Assembly: GCA_027482225.1 (NCBI GenBank)
Contig: JAIXWD010000007.1
Location: 391,514-455,513, forward strand
Reading direction: 5' to 3'
DNA from: Bacteroidota bacterium
Lineage (GTDB): Bacteria > Bacteroidota > Bacteroidia > UKL13-3
DNA length: 64,000 nucleotides
Shown: positions 50,910 through 60,141 of the stretch, piece after piece
Layout: every line of letters starts with the position of its first letter
Position numbering within the stretch: the first letter of the stretch is position 1
Translations under genes and position numbers: made by a program
The notes under the pieces: generated by a model
Seen by the model: the letters and a program-made list of their open reading frames with translations, nothing else
What the model was told of the DNA's origin: nothing
The model's database searches: none

Positions 50910-50995
50910 AAAAAATCTTATTGTAGTACAATTGTAGTACAATAATCAACCGGATTCTTCTCGCTAGTCTTGCAGCCGAAATAAAACGGCAGCTT

Positions 50996-51301
50996 ATGTG
51001 GAATAACAAATCCAACAACGAAAACACAGTAATAAAATCACTAGTTGAGAGGCTTGAAAAGCTTGAAAGAAAGCTAAATGAAATCAGTGCGGAAGTAAAA
51101 GAGCCAAAATCGGAATTCAAGTATCTGGATGTTGCGAATGCTTCCAAATTCTTGGGCATGTCAAGAGCAAAGCTCTATGTCCTGATGCGAGATGGTGTAG
51201 TGCCTTACACCTATGTCGGTAGCCAACGGAGATTGGTTATGGCCGACCTCGTGAAGTATGTCGAAAAGAATTACATCCCAGCAAAGAAATCCATTTTATA
51301 A
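50996..51301 (+). CDS. Excisionase-type helix-turn-helix protein
   Basis: 101 residues. A charged coiled N-terminus (about 10-38) is followed by an HTH_17/MerR-like DNA-binding domain: Y-L-D-V-A-N-A-S-K-F-L-G-M-S-R-A-K-L-Y, D-G-V-V-P-Y-T-Y-V-G-S-Q-R-R. Such proteins regulate or direct excision in Bacteroidota integrative elements. It is 18 bases before the primase gene and likely in one transcript. The 86-bp gap after the rteC-like gene holds A-rich sequence. Confidence 0.85.
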   Translation: MWNNKSNNENTVIKSLVERLEKLERKLNEISAEVKEPKSEFKYLDVANASKFLGMSRAKLYVLMRDGVVPYTYVGSQRRLVMADLVKYVEKNYIPAKKSIL

Positions 51302-51319
51302 CTCTTAAACCTATACGCA

Positions 51320-53395
51320 ATGTCATTGAACAAAGATTCTATCTTAAACCTGACCAATGGTGGCTTGGATGTATTCAAGCATTTCCTTGGCAGTAAGTTT
51401 TCTAAAATTGAAAAATCATTCAAAAGCCCATTCTATGATGATACAAAGGCTTCATGTTATATCTACCTAGATAAGAAATCTCGAGTCTACAAGTTCAAGG
51501 ACTTTGGCGATGCAGAATATAGTGGTGACTGTTTCTTTTTTGTAAGTAAGATTTTCGGTTTAAGCTGTGATGACAAAGAGGATTTTATTCGGATCCTTGA
51601 AATCATTGATCAGGAGCTTCATCTCAACCTAGAGGACAAAGATCAAAAGCTGAATCGAATTGTAAGAGAAAACAAAGGCGAAGTAAAGATTGCATCTCAA
51701 ATACCTTCTATTCATGAGGGTTTCGAAACGGCACAATCAAAAATGCCTTTACAAGCAAAAGAGTTTTCAGCAAAAGAGATTGCCTTCTGGGCGCAATATG
51801 GCATCAGTAAAGATGTGCTAGACAAGTATCATGTAATTTCTGTTCAAAGTTTTTTGGGTGTAGGGAAAGAAGGACAAGAATATCTTTTAGAAACTTCTGA
51901 CAATGAGCCAATATTCGGCTACCAAGGACGCAGGTACACTAAGTTGTACCGTCCTAATTCAAAGCTTCGTTTTTTATATACCGGTGAGGTAACAGAGAGC
52001 TATGTTTTTGGGTTTGATCAGTTGCCTATCAGAGGTGATGTGCTGTTCATTACAGGTGGAGAAAAAGATGTATTAAGCTTAGTTGCTCATGGATTGAATG
52101 CAATTTGCTTTAATAGCGAAACAGCCAACATCCCCAAAAATATGATTCGTGGTTTGAGTTACCGATTTAAGCACATTACACTGCTATATGATGTGGATGA
52201 CACCGGCATTGCAGCCATGCAAAAGTTGATTGGCTCTCTCAAAGAATATCAATTGAAAAGTTTAAGGCTTCCCCTATCAGGAGAAAAGCATGAAAAAGAT
52301 ATTTCTGACTTTTTTAAATTGGGACATTCCCAGGATGACTTGATGATGCTTTTTCGCGAGATGCTAGATCAGCTTTATGAAGATACTATAGCCGTGATGC
52401 GCTCTTGTGAAATTGACTTTGATAATCCTCCCAAAGCGCCGGAACCACTAATCACCATAAACGATGTTACCATTGGGACACCAGGAAATTTGGTTTGCAT
52501 CGCTGGTTCAGAAGGAAGCGGCAAGACAAACTTCTTAGGAGGTATTTTATCAGGAGCCATCAAACCAGAAGGGATCGTTATAGATACATTGGGAACAGAT
52601 ATCAGAGAGAATATTGAGGAACAAGCGGTTTTACTTTATGATACAGAGCAATCGGAATTCCAGCTCTACAAAAACCTCACGTACATTTTGAAACGAGCCA
52701 ACTTGGACAAGCCACCAGTATGGTTTAAGGCTTATTGTTTGGTCGGAATCTCTAGGAACGAGCGCATGAACTTGATTTTGGAATCGATGGATAGATTCTT
52801 TTATGAGAATGGTGGTATTCACATGGTAGTTATTGACGGAATTGCAGACTTGTTAGGAGCAGTTAATGATGAGGAAAGCTCTGTGAAGTTAGTTGAGGAA
52901 TTATTCCGAATGGCAGCCATCTACAATACCGTTATAATCTGTGTGTTACACATGGCACCTTCGGGAATGAAGCTTCGGGGACATCTTGGTTCTGAAGTAC
53001 AAAGAAAAGCTGCAGGCATTCTTCTTATTGAAAAGGACGATAATAATAATTCAAGTGTGATAAAAGCCCTCAAAGTACGAGATGGATCTCCATTGGATGT
53101 TCCCATGGTGCAATTTGGATGGAGCAAAGCGGAAGGAAGACATGTTTACTTCGGAGAAAAAAGTAAAGAGGATTCTGAAATCCGAAAATCGAGTGAATTG
53201 AAAGATGCAGCACACTCTATTTTTAAGGATCGACCATTAATCTCCAATCAAAATCTAATCAAAGCAGTGATGGAAAACATGGATGTCAAGGAACGCACCG
53301 CTAGAGCATACATAAAGTATATGAGAGAGCATCAAATCATTGAAAGGAGCACAGGAAATCCGCAGGAATACCAGCTTTTTACCATGCCTTTCTAA
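51320..53395 (+). CDS. Toprim primase / RecA-like ATPase fusion of a mobile element
   Basis: 691 residues. The N-terminal 110 residues resemble the primase DNA-binding part but without the CHC2 cysteines. A Toprim domain (about 240-340) has F-I-T-G-G-E-K-D-V and L-L-Y-D-V-D-D-T-G. A RecA/DnaB-type ATPase follows with Walker A C-I-A-G-S-E-G-S-G-K-T and Walker B M-V-V-I-D-G-I-A-D-L. A C-terminal winged-helix-like segment (about 620-690) ends the protein. Such fusions are plausible replication proteins of Bacteroidota conjugative or mobilisable elements. A terminator follows at 53454. Confidence 0.8.
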   Translation: MSLNKDSILNLTNGGLDVFKHFLGSKFSKIEKSFKSPFYDDTKASCYIYLDKKSRVYKFKDFGDAEYSGDCFFFVSKIFGLSCDDKEDFIRILEIIDQELHLNLEDKDQKLNRIVRENKGEVKIASQIPSIHEGFETAQSKMPLQAKEFSAKEIAFWAQYGISKDVLDKYHVISVQSFLGVGKEGQEYLLETSDNEPIFGYQGRRYTKLYRPNSKLRFLYTGEVTESYVFGFDQLPIRGDVLFITGGEKDVLSLVAHGLNAICFNSETANIPKNMIRGLSYRFKHITLLYDVDDTGIAAMQKLIGSLKEYQLKSLRLPLSGEKHEKDISDFFKLGHSQDDLMMLFREMLDQLYEDTIAVMRSCEIDFDNPPKAPEPLITINDVTIGTPGNLVCIAGSEGSGKTNFLGGILSGAIKPEGIVIDTLGTDIRENIEEQAVLLYDTEQSEFQLYKNLTYILKRANLDKPPVWFKAYCLVGISRNERMNLILESMDRFFYENGGIHMVVIDGIADLLGAVNDEESSVKLVEELFRMAAIYNTVIICVLHMAPSGMKLRGHLGSEVQRKAAGILLIEKDDNNNSSVIKALKVRDGSPLDVPMVQFGWSKAEGRHVYFGEKSKEDSEIRKSSELKDAAHSIFKDRPLISNQNLIKAVMENMDVKERTARAYIKYMREHQIIERSTGNPQEYQLFTMPF

Positions 53396-53453
53396 CAATA
53401 TTCCCATGGATCTACCATGAGATTACCGGATTTGCCCCCCATTTCCGGTGAGA

Positions 53454-53486
53454 GTCCTCGGTTTTTACCGGGGACTTCTGTTTTTT
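53454..53486 (+). terminator. Terminator after the primase gene
   Basis: GTCCTCGG and CCGGGGAC pair with one wobble around a 6-base loop, followed by TTCTGTTTTTT. It separates the element's replication genes from the defence island. Confidence 0.75.
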
Positions 53487-53546
53487 GACCTTAGTTGTCA
53501 CGAATTATAGCAAATCAGACACGGTTAGTAACTAAGTGGTTTCATA

Positions 53547-53578
53547 TTTTGTAAAGACAGTATTTACTTTTACATTTG
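53547..53578 (+). promoter_or_regulatory. Promoter and likely controller operator of the defence operon
   Basis: TTTTG (53547-53551), 19 bases, TACATTTG (53571-53578) fit the Bacteroidota -33/-7 consensus. The spacer holds a dyad, GTAAA-7 bases-TTTAC (53551-53567) inside TGTAAA...TTTACA (53550-53574). A regulator bound there would block RNA polymerase. Confidence 0.6.
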
Positions 53579-53599
53579 ACATCCCTGTCAATTAACAAT

Positions 53600-53899
53600 A
53601 TGAGTTACGGAAAAATAGATTTTGGAGTATATCTCCATGAACTTAGAACTACGAGAAATTTTTCGCAAAAAAAAGTTGCTGATAAATTAGGTATTGACAT
53701 CAGCTTACTTAGTAAAATTGAACATGGCGAGAGGCAAGTTCAAGGACACATGTTGAAGGGTATATCTGAGTTATTTAATTTAAGTTATAAGGATCTTCAA
53801 ATTCAATTCTTAAATCAAAAAATTGTTGAAGACTATGGGAATGAACCATTTTTTAAAGATTCATTAATGAAATTATTAGAACCCAAAAAAGCAATTTAA
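53600..53899 (+). CDS. XRE-family controller-type regulator
   Basis: 99 residues from ATG 53600; an upstream TTG at 53576 would overlap the promoter. A single HTH_3 domain (about 8-65) has L-R-T-T-R-N-F-S-Q-K-K-V-A-D-K-L-G-I-D-I-S-L-L-S-K-I-E split over the helix-turn-helix, and a short helical tail. It lies one base before the methyltransferase ATG, the layout of C proteins that time R-M expression. A dyad in its own promoter suggests autoregulation. Confidence 0.85.
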   Translation: MSYGKIDFGVYLHELRTTRNFSQKKVADKLGIDISLLSKIEHGERQVQGHMLKGISELFNLSYKDLQIQFLNQKIVEDYGNEPFFKDSLMKLLEPKKAI

Positions 53900-53900
53900 G

Positions 53901-55199
53901 ATGAGGAATAAGAATTTAAGATTCATTGATTTATTTGCAGGATTAGGAGGTTTCCATTTAGCATTGACCGATTTGGGATTTAAATGTGTATTTGCAAGCG
54001 AAATAAATCCTGAATTGCAAAGTTTATACCACAATAATTTCGAAATGAAATGTAGTGGTGATATTAATAATATAAAGGTTTCAGATATCCCTAAACACGA
54101 TATAATTTGTGCAGGATTTCCATGTCAGCCATTTTCAAAAGCTGGAAAGCAATATGGTCTTGAGGATCCTAATAATGGTAATTTCTTCAACAGGATAATG
54201 GATATTGCAGAATACCACAAAACTGAATATATCTTTCTTGAAAATGTGCCAAATTTAAAGAGTCATGATAACGGTGAAACATGGAAGTATATATACAATA
54301 AATTAAGAGTTAATTATCACTTAAAGGAGCAGATAATTTCTCCTCATATTTTTGGAATCCCTCAGCACAGGAGCAGATTCTATATCGTTTGTAAAAGGAA
54401 AACTAAAATTAAAGATGAGGGACTTGATTATTTTTCATTTCCATATGGAATAGAGAATACAAAACTTTCTATCCATTCAATTATTGAAAAAAATCCAAAA
54501 GAGTACAAACTTATCAAGCCGGAATCTCTGTATCAATTAAAAGTTTGGCAAGAATTTTTGAATAATATAACTCCGGAAGAAGTCCCAGGTTTTCCAATTT
54601 GGGCAATGGAATTTGGTGCTAACTACCCATTTGAAGGAAAAGCACCTATAAAACAAGACAGAAAATTATTAATAAAATATAGAGGCACTTTTGGACAACA
54701 AATATCAGGTCACAACACAGATGAGGTTTTAGAATGCTTACCTAACTATGCCCGCAGTGATGATGATGAATTCCCTGATTGGAAGAAGAATTATATTCGT
54801 TCCAATAGAGAATTTTATGCTAAGAATAAAAAATGGATTGACAAATGGCTTCTAAAAGTAAAAGATTTTGAAAATAGTCACTTGAAGTTAGAATGGAATT
54901 GTGGTAATAAACATGAACTAAATCTAATGGATAAAATAGTGCAATTCCGGCCTTCAGGCATAAGAGTTAAAAAACCAACTTATTCTCCAGCTTTAGTTTT
55001 AGCATCTACTCAAATACCTATTTTTCCGTGGCTTAATAGATATATGACAATCAAAGAAGCCGCTAAACTACAGTGTATGGATAAACTAAAAGAGTATCCC
55101 AAAACAGCACCTAAAGCTTTTAGAGCTTTTGGTAATGCTGTAAATGTCTGTGTTGTTAAAAATATTGCTAAAAATCTTTTCTTGCCACATGAAAAATAA
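53901..55199 (+). CDS. C5-cytosine DNA methyltransferase
   Basis: 432 residues. Motif I F-I-D-L-F-A-G-L-G-G-F, catalytic motif IV G-F-P-C-Q-P-F-S, motif VI L-E-N-V-P-N-L, motif VIII P-Q-H-R-S-R-F-Y-I and motif X R-A-F-G-N-A-V are all present. Between VIII and X lies a long target-recognition region. It probably methylates the host so that the island's nucleases do not cut it. Next to the XRE regulator (one-base gap) and the ATPase (11-base overlap). Recognition sequence not deducible. Confidence 0.93.
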   Translation: MRNKNLRFIDLFAGLGGFHLALTDLGFKCVFASEINPELQSLYHNNFEMKCSGDINNIKVSDIPKHDIICAGFPCQPFSKAGKQYGLEDPNNGNFFNRIMDIAEYHKTEYIFLENVPNLKSHDNGETWKYIYNKLRVNYHLKEQIISPHIFGIPQHRSRFYIVCKRKTKIKDEGLDYFSFPYGIENTKLSIHSIIEKNPKEYKLIKPESLYQLKVWQEFLNNITPEEVPGFPIWAMEFGANYPFEGKAPIKQDRKLLIKYRGTFGQQISGHNTDEVLECLPNYARSDDDEFPDWKKNYIRSNREFYAKNKKWIDKWLLKVKDFENSHLKLEWNCGNKHELNLMDKIVQFRPSGIRVKKPTYSPALVLASTQIPIFPWLNRYMTIKEAAKLQCMDKLKEYPKTAPKAFRAFGNAVNVCVVKNIAKNLFLPHEK

Positions 55200-56799
55200 G
55201 ACTGTCTCTATACGTTTTAAGCAGCAGGCATATAGGCTATTGAAAAATCACGCCTTTAAACCTGCATATGTCTTTGCGGAGTTCATTGATAACTCTATCC
55301 AGAGTTATCTTGATAACCTCAAAGCTTTGGAAGGCACTACAAAAAAATATCGGTTAAAAATCAAAATTTCAATTCAAAACAATTCTATTGTAATTGAAGA
55401 TAATGCAGCTGGTATACCAGATGCAAAAATGGAAAGTGCTTTTGAACCGGGAAATATCCCTGAAAACAACAAGGGATTAAATGAGTTTGGAATTGGGATG
55501 AAAAATGCTGCGGTATGGATGTCTGATTATTATACTGTTGAAACAAGTGGGTTCAATGAGAATTATCTTAAGAAAATTAGTTTTGATTACCACAAAGTTA
55601 TAACAGATGAGATAGAAGATTTAACTATCCAATATGCTCCCCACCAGAGTACCAGTACTTTTACCAAAATAACTTTAAGTAAACTAAGAGAAGATGTTTC
55701 AAAATTTAACTTTGATCAAATAGCCAAAGAGTTGGGTAGTATATATCGAGGGATGATTAATGAACGCCAAATCGAAATTGAGTTTATGGGGCATGCCTTG
55801 TTCTATAAATATCCTGATATTCTAAGTGCCCCCTTCTATCCAGACATTGTAAAATTTAAAAAGGGGCAAGGGAAAATTCCACCAACTGTAGAATGGAGAT
55901 ACGACTTTGATATCAAATGGCAAGGTAAGCGTATGTTTGGATTTGTAGGTATTCTAAATAAAATGCAAAAGCATGAGAATGGAATATCATATTGTAGAAG
56001 AGGTAGGGTAATACAAGGAAGTGGAGATGAAAAAATGTTCCCAACTTCAATTTGTGGTAAAGATCCAAGTGGCCATCAAAGAAAGAGGGTTTTTGGAGAA
56101 TTCAACTTTGAAGGATTTGAAGTTTCATTTGATAAAGGAAAGCTATTGGCTGAAGAAGATGTTGATAGTCTAATTGATTTATTGGCCGAACAATTAAAAT
56201 TATTTAAGCCATCAAGCAACAATAATACTTATGATTTCCTTCGACAGGCTCGAGAATTGCGTGTTGATGAAGATTTAAAAGAAAAAGAAATTATTGAAAA
56301 ATTACAAAAGAAACACAAGGTATTAAACAAAAAATCAGAGGATGAAGAAGTAAGAAAGGATGAAGAAAATAAGTATCATCGAATTTTTAGTAAAAAACAG
56401 AATTTAACACAAAGCAAACCAGTTCAAACTCAAATAATTCCTGTCGATAAAGCAATTGATAAATTAATTACGGGTGTGAACAATGAAAAATATTTAGTAC
56501 GATATACAATCAAGTCTGACTTAGCATTGGATGTATTGTATGAAATGCAAATAAGAGATGTAAAAGATAGAGGCGAAAAGGATTTGCTAAAACAAGGAAT
56601 CACAAAAATAATTGAAGGTTATATCAATGTTGGCTGTCCATTTCTTACAAAATATGATCAGATTTTAAAAGGAAAATCGGCTGATGGATTTTATGAATTT
56701 GTCGAATATTTAATGATAGCCGAAGCAATTTCTCAAATTAAGGGATTAACAAAGGCACACATTATTAGAGATACCTTGAACGAACTTTTAAACACGTAG
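55189..56799 (+). CDS. MORC/MutL-like GHKL ATPase
   Basis: 536 residues from ATG 55189, overlapping the methyltransferase stop. Bergerat-fold motifs: E-F-I-D-N-S (N box), I-E-D-N-A-A-G-I-P (G1), and L-N-E-F-G-I-G-M-K-N-A (G2). An S5-like domain follows (about 180-330), then a charged coiled coil (about 345-400) and a helical C-terminus. It belongs to the MORC-like GHKL family that Iyer, Abhiman and Aravind described in prokaryotic restriction systems (cited from memory). It may act as a DNA clamp or ATP switch in restriction. Confidence 0.85.
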   Translation: MKNKTVSIRFKQQAYRLLKNHAFKPAYVFAEFIDNSIQSYLDNLKALEGTTKKYRLKIKISIQNNSIVIEDNAAGIPDAKMESAFEPGNIPENNKGLNEFGIGMKNAAVWMSDYYTVETSGFNENYLKKISFDYHKVITDEIEDLTIQYAPHQSTSTFTKITLSKLREDVSKFNFDQIAKELGSIYRGMINERQIEIEFMGHALFYKYPDILSAPFYPDIVKFKKGQGKIPPTVEWRYDFDIKWQGKRMFGFVGILNKMQKHENGISYCRRGRVIQGSGDEKMFPTSICGKDPSGHQRKRVFGEFNFEGFEVSFDKGKLLAEEDVDSLIDLLAEQLKLFKPSSNNNTYDFLRQARELRVDEDLKEKEIIEKLQKKHKVLNKKSEDEEVRKDEENKYHRIFSKKQNLTQSKPVQTQIIPVDKAIDKLITGVNNEKYLVRYTIKSDLALDVLYEMQIRDVKDRGEKDLLKQGITKIIEGYINVGCPFLTKYDQILKGKSADGFYEFVEYLMIAEAISQIKGLTKAHIIRDTLNELLNT

Positions 56800-56804
56800 A
56801 ATAT

Positions 56805-59165
56805 ATGAATCAAAAAGTTGAAATACGGAATAATGTGATTTCCCAAACTGGGTGCAATATCGTGCCGGGTTATTTGTGTGATTACCTCTTTTCAAATCAG
56901 GAGAATCTGTCACAAACTGTAATTTCTAGTGTAAAAGCCCAGTCTATAAATATTCTGTGTAAATGTGTAAAGCCACATTATAATTTAGGGGAACCTAAAG
57001 TTTCTGAAACAGGTTTAGTCATTGGCTATGTTCAAAGTGGAAAAACATTATCATTTACATCCGTAATTTCTTTGGCGGCTGATAATAACTTTAAAATTGT
57101 AATTGTTTTAGCTGGCAGAGATATTTTACTATTAGACCAAACTGATAAAAGGTTAAAACAAGACTTAGGACAGTCTAAAAATAAAAGAAATTATCAATTT
57201 TTTAAGAACCCAGGATTGAATGAGAAAATGGACATTCAAACTCAACTGGAAAACAAGAGAAAACCGACTATCATAATCACAGTCCTTAAACATCAAAAAT
57301 ATCTGAATGAACTCGCCGAAGTTTTAAGTAGTCCCAAAATTGCATCTGTAATTAAAGAGTATGGAGTGTTAATTTTTGATGATGAAGCAGATCAAGCAAG
57401 TTTAAATACCAAAGCTTTAAAAAATTCAAAAAAGGACTCATGGCAAAAGGATGAATACAGTGCTATATATGAAGGCATAATTAACTTGAGAAATACGCTG
57501 AACTATCATAGCTATATTCAATATACTGCTACTCCACAGGCGAATTTACTATATGACTATTTAGACATATTATCTCCAAAATGGCATGAAGTTCTTGTTC
57601 CTTCTGATGCATATACTGGTGGCAAGACATTCTTTAAAGAGAGAATAAACAGTGATCCTGGTTGCGCAGATTTTAAATATCAATTTTGTATTGGAGAAAA
57701 AGATAATTGTAAAATTGAATATACCGGCAAATCAGACGAAAAAAGAATTGGCGTCCTTGATTTAATAAGAGTTATTCCTAATGCTGAGGCATATCATCCA
57801 ACAGAAAGACCATTGAATACAGCACCTGAATCATTGCTTGAATGTTTAAGGTCATTTTTTATTCATTGTACAATAATAGCTGAATTAAAAAGCAAGCAAT
57901 TAGAAATTGACCACACATCAATGATAATTCATTTTCACAGTTATACTAGCAGCAGTAATAAAGTTAAATCTTGGTTAATGCTTATTATTCCACAATGGTT
58001 GAAAGATTATCAAAGGAATGACCAGTCGCTTAGGGATGAATTTGAAAATACATATTTAGAGGAGGAAAAAGTTTATAAATCAGGATTTACATTTGATGAA
58101 ATATATGAAAATTTAGAGTATATACTTACAAACTACAAAATTCACAGCGTCTTAGCTGGCACAGAAGAAATTCAATGGGATAGTGCAGTAGCACACATTT
58201 TAATTGGAGGCATGAAACTAGATCGCGGCTTTACAGTAGTAAATTTGACGCACACATACATGCCAAGATATTCTGTATCTAACTCTCAGGCTGATACCAT
58301 ACAACAGCGTTGTAGATTCTTTGGATACAAAAAGAAATACATAGAAAACTGTAGAGTTTATCTTCCGAAGGATGCAATTTGTGAATATGCTGACTATGTT
58401 TCGGATGAGGAGGACTTGAGATCTTTCTTATTATCTCACAAGAATTTGAATGATTTTTTTGATTCAAAACAAACTATATCCCTCTCACCAAGGCTTCGTC
58501 CAACTCGAAGTAATATTCTCTCAAGTGAAATTGTAAGTAATAATTTTACTGGTTCTAAATATTTTAATCCACTTGCCCAAACAACATTTGTTTCAAACTT
58601 AAAATTACGAGACGATTTTTTAGCTAAGATTTTGAGTTATAAAAACTCAAAAGTAATAGACCATGGAAGTGCTATCAGAACTCATGATGTATACAAGATT
58701 CCTATGAGTGTTTTCAAAGATAATTTACTTGAAAATATTCAGTTAGATAGTCCCCTAGAGATTTTACTTAGAAAGAAAATTATGAGATACATGGACTTTC
58801 TTATCAGTGCAGGAAAGAATGAGTGTTTTATAATTAATATGTCTCAAGGTGAATCAAGAGAGCGTAAAATTGTATCAAGATCAATTAACAATAAGGGCGG
58901 AAAACTTCTGATTTTTAGAATAGACAACCCTTTTGCAGGTAAGGATCAAAAAAACCCACCAAGATGGCCTGATGATAAAGATTTAATTCATGCGGATCCA
59001 AAATACAAATCTATTTTTAATTATGACGGAGATTTAATAGTTCAAATGCATACTATTAGAGTTTCAGAATGTAAAGAAGATGCAAAACTTGAAGGTAAAG
59101 ATTTATTTACGATTGCATTTTATTTTCCGCCAGCTTTAGCTAAAAGATATGTAGCACTAAAATAA
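56805..59165 (+). CDS. Z1-domain helicase-like ATPase
   Basis: 786 residues. An SF2-like first lobe with G-Y-V-Q-S-G-K-T (Walker A), F-D-D-E-A-D-Q-A-S (Walker B) and Y-T-A-T-P-Q-A (motif III-like). The Z1 region follows, with L-I-G-G-M-K-L-D-R-G-F-T-V and Q-R-C-R-F-F-G-Y-K-K (arginine finger-like). Z1 proteins are found almost only in R-M/defence islands with MORC ATPases. It begins 5 bases after the ATPase gene. Likely the motor that moves DNA to the nuclease. Confidence 0.88.
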   Translation: MNQKVEIRNNVISQTGCNIVPGYLCDYLFSNQENLSQTVISSVKAQSINILCKCVKPHYNLGEPKVSETGLVIGYVQSGKTLSFTSVISLAADNNFKIVIVLAGRDILLLDQTDKRLKQDLGQSKNKRNYQFFKNPGLNEKMDIQTQLENKRKPTIIITVLKHQKYLNELAEVLSSPKIASVIKEYGVLIFDDEADQASLNTKALKNSKKDSWQKDEYSAIYEGIINLRNTLNYHSYIQYTATPQANLLYDYLDILSPKWHEVLVPSDAYTGGKTFFKERINSDPGCADFKYQFCIGEKDNCKIEYTGKSDEKRIGVLDLIRVIPNAEAYHPTERPLNTAPESLLECLRSFFIHCTIIAELKSKQLEIDHTSMIIHFHSYTSSSNKVKSWLMLIIPQWLKDYQRNDQSLRDEFENTYLEEEKVYKSGFTFDEIYENLEYILTNYKIHSVLAGTEEIQWDSAVAHILIGGMKLDRGFTVVNLTHTYMPRYSVSNSQADTIQQRCRFFGYKKKYIENCRVYLPKDAICEYADYVSDEEDLRSFLLSHKNLNDFFDSKQTISLSPRLRPTRSNILSSEIVSNNFTGSKYFNPLAQTTFVSNLKLRDDFLAKILSYKNSKVIDHGSAIRTHDVYKIPMSVFKDNLLENIQLDSPLEILLRKKIMRYMDFLISAGKNECFIINMSQGESRERKIVSRSINNKGGKLLIFRIDNPFAGKDQKNPPRWPDDKDLIHADPKYKSIFNYDGDLIVQMHTIRVSECKEDAKLEGKDLFTIAFYFPPALAKRYVALK

Positions 59166-59172
59166 AATCATC

Positions 59173-60141
59173 ATGTCAGTAAAAGAAGTCAGAAGAATTT
59201 TAAATAATTTGCCGAATACAGATAAGTTATACGTTGGTGATTTCCCTGGAGAAGTCAATCATAAAATCGGAATTGATCCAGAAGAAAAGTTTATCACTTT
59301 ATTGATATATGCATCAAATCCTAACCAGTGCACTTATGCACAGGGAGGGGGTAAATATTTGCTTATTCAATATGATGTTCCATGCACTATATATGATAGC
59401 AATGGTGTTAAATCTAATGAGAATTATACTATTCTAAAACTCAAGTCTAGAGATAAGGATGTTGAAGACTATTTCATTGAACTTTGCACCTTGCTATTAC
59501 AAAGATTAGGAAACAGTCCAAATTTAGAAGAGGTGAAACTAGAATATGAAAAACTTGAGTCTATTTTTATCAAACTATCCAAGATCTCAAAAGAAAGTAT
59601 AATTGGAGTTTGGGGTGAACTCTTCCTTATTGAGACATCTGACGATCCTGAGTATTTCATAGATTGCTGGCACAAGAATCCAAAGGATTTATTTGATTTC
59701 AATAATGGAGCTGATAGAATTGAGGTAAAGACAACAACTCAAAAAAGACGATCTCACTCTTTTGAGTTAAAACAACTAGCGCAAATTCCTGGATCAAAAA
59801 CACTAATAGCTTCAATTCAAACAATCGAAATTGACACAGGAGTTTCAATTTTAAATTTGATTAATTCAATAAAGTCAAAAGTAAACACAATCTATTTTGA
59901 AAAATTAATTGATAAAACTTTTGATGTATTAGGTGATAAAATACAAGATTCATTTGACACCTATTATGACTATACAGTAGCGAAAGGCAATCTTAAGTAT
60001 TTTGATTCTGAATCAATTCCAAAACCAGATTCGATTCCAATTGAGGTAACCGATGTTAAATTTACAGTTTTATTAGAAAAAGTGAAGGACTTTGACAAGA
60101 GAAAAAGTAGCAACAATCTTTTTGAAAAATTACCAGGTTGA
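59173..60141 (+). CDS. PD-(D/E)XK protein (DUF4420 type)
   Basis: 322 residues. The region I-I-G-V-W-G-E-L-F-L-I (about 143-153), a hydrophobic strand ending D-L-F-D-F, and G-A-D-R-I-E-V-K-T-T (D, E-x-K) form the nuclease core of the DUF4420 group. It is the likely DNA-cutting subunit of the system. It starts 7 bases after the Z1 gene and ends exactly one base before the convergent gene begins. No other catalytic motif is seen. Confidence 0.85.
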   Translation: MSVKEVRRILNNLPNTDKLYVGDFPGEVNHKIGIDPEEKFITLLIYASNPNQCTYAQGGGKYLLIQYDVPCTIYDSNGVKSNENYTILKLKSRDKDVEDYFIELCTLLLQRLGNSPNLEEVKLEYEKLESIFIKLSKISKESIIGVWGELFLIETSDDPEYFIDCWHKNPKDLFDFNNGADRIEVKTTTQKRRSHSFELKQLAQIPGSKTLIASIQTIEIDTGVSILNLINSIKSKVNTIYFEKLIDKTFDVLGDKIQDSFDTYYDYTVAKGNLKYFDSESIPKPDSIPIEVTDVKFTVLLEKVKDFDKRKSSNNLFEKLPG

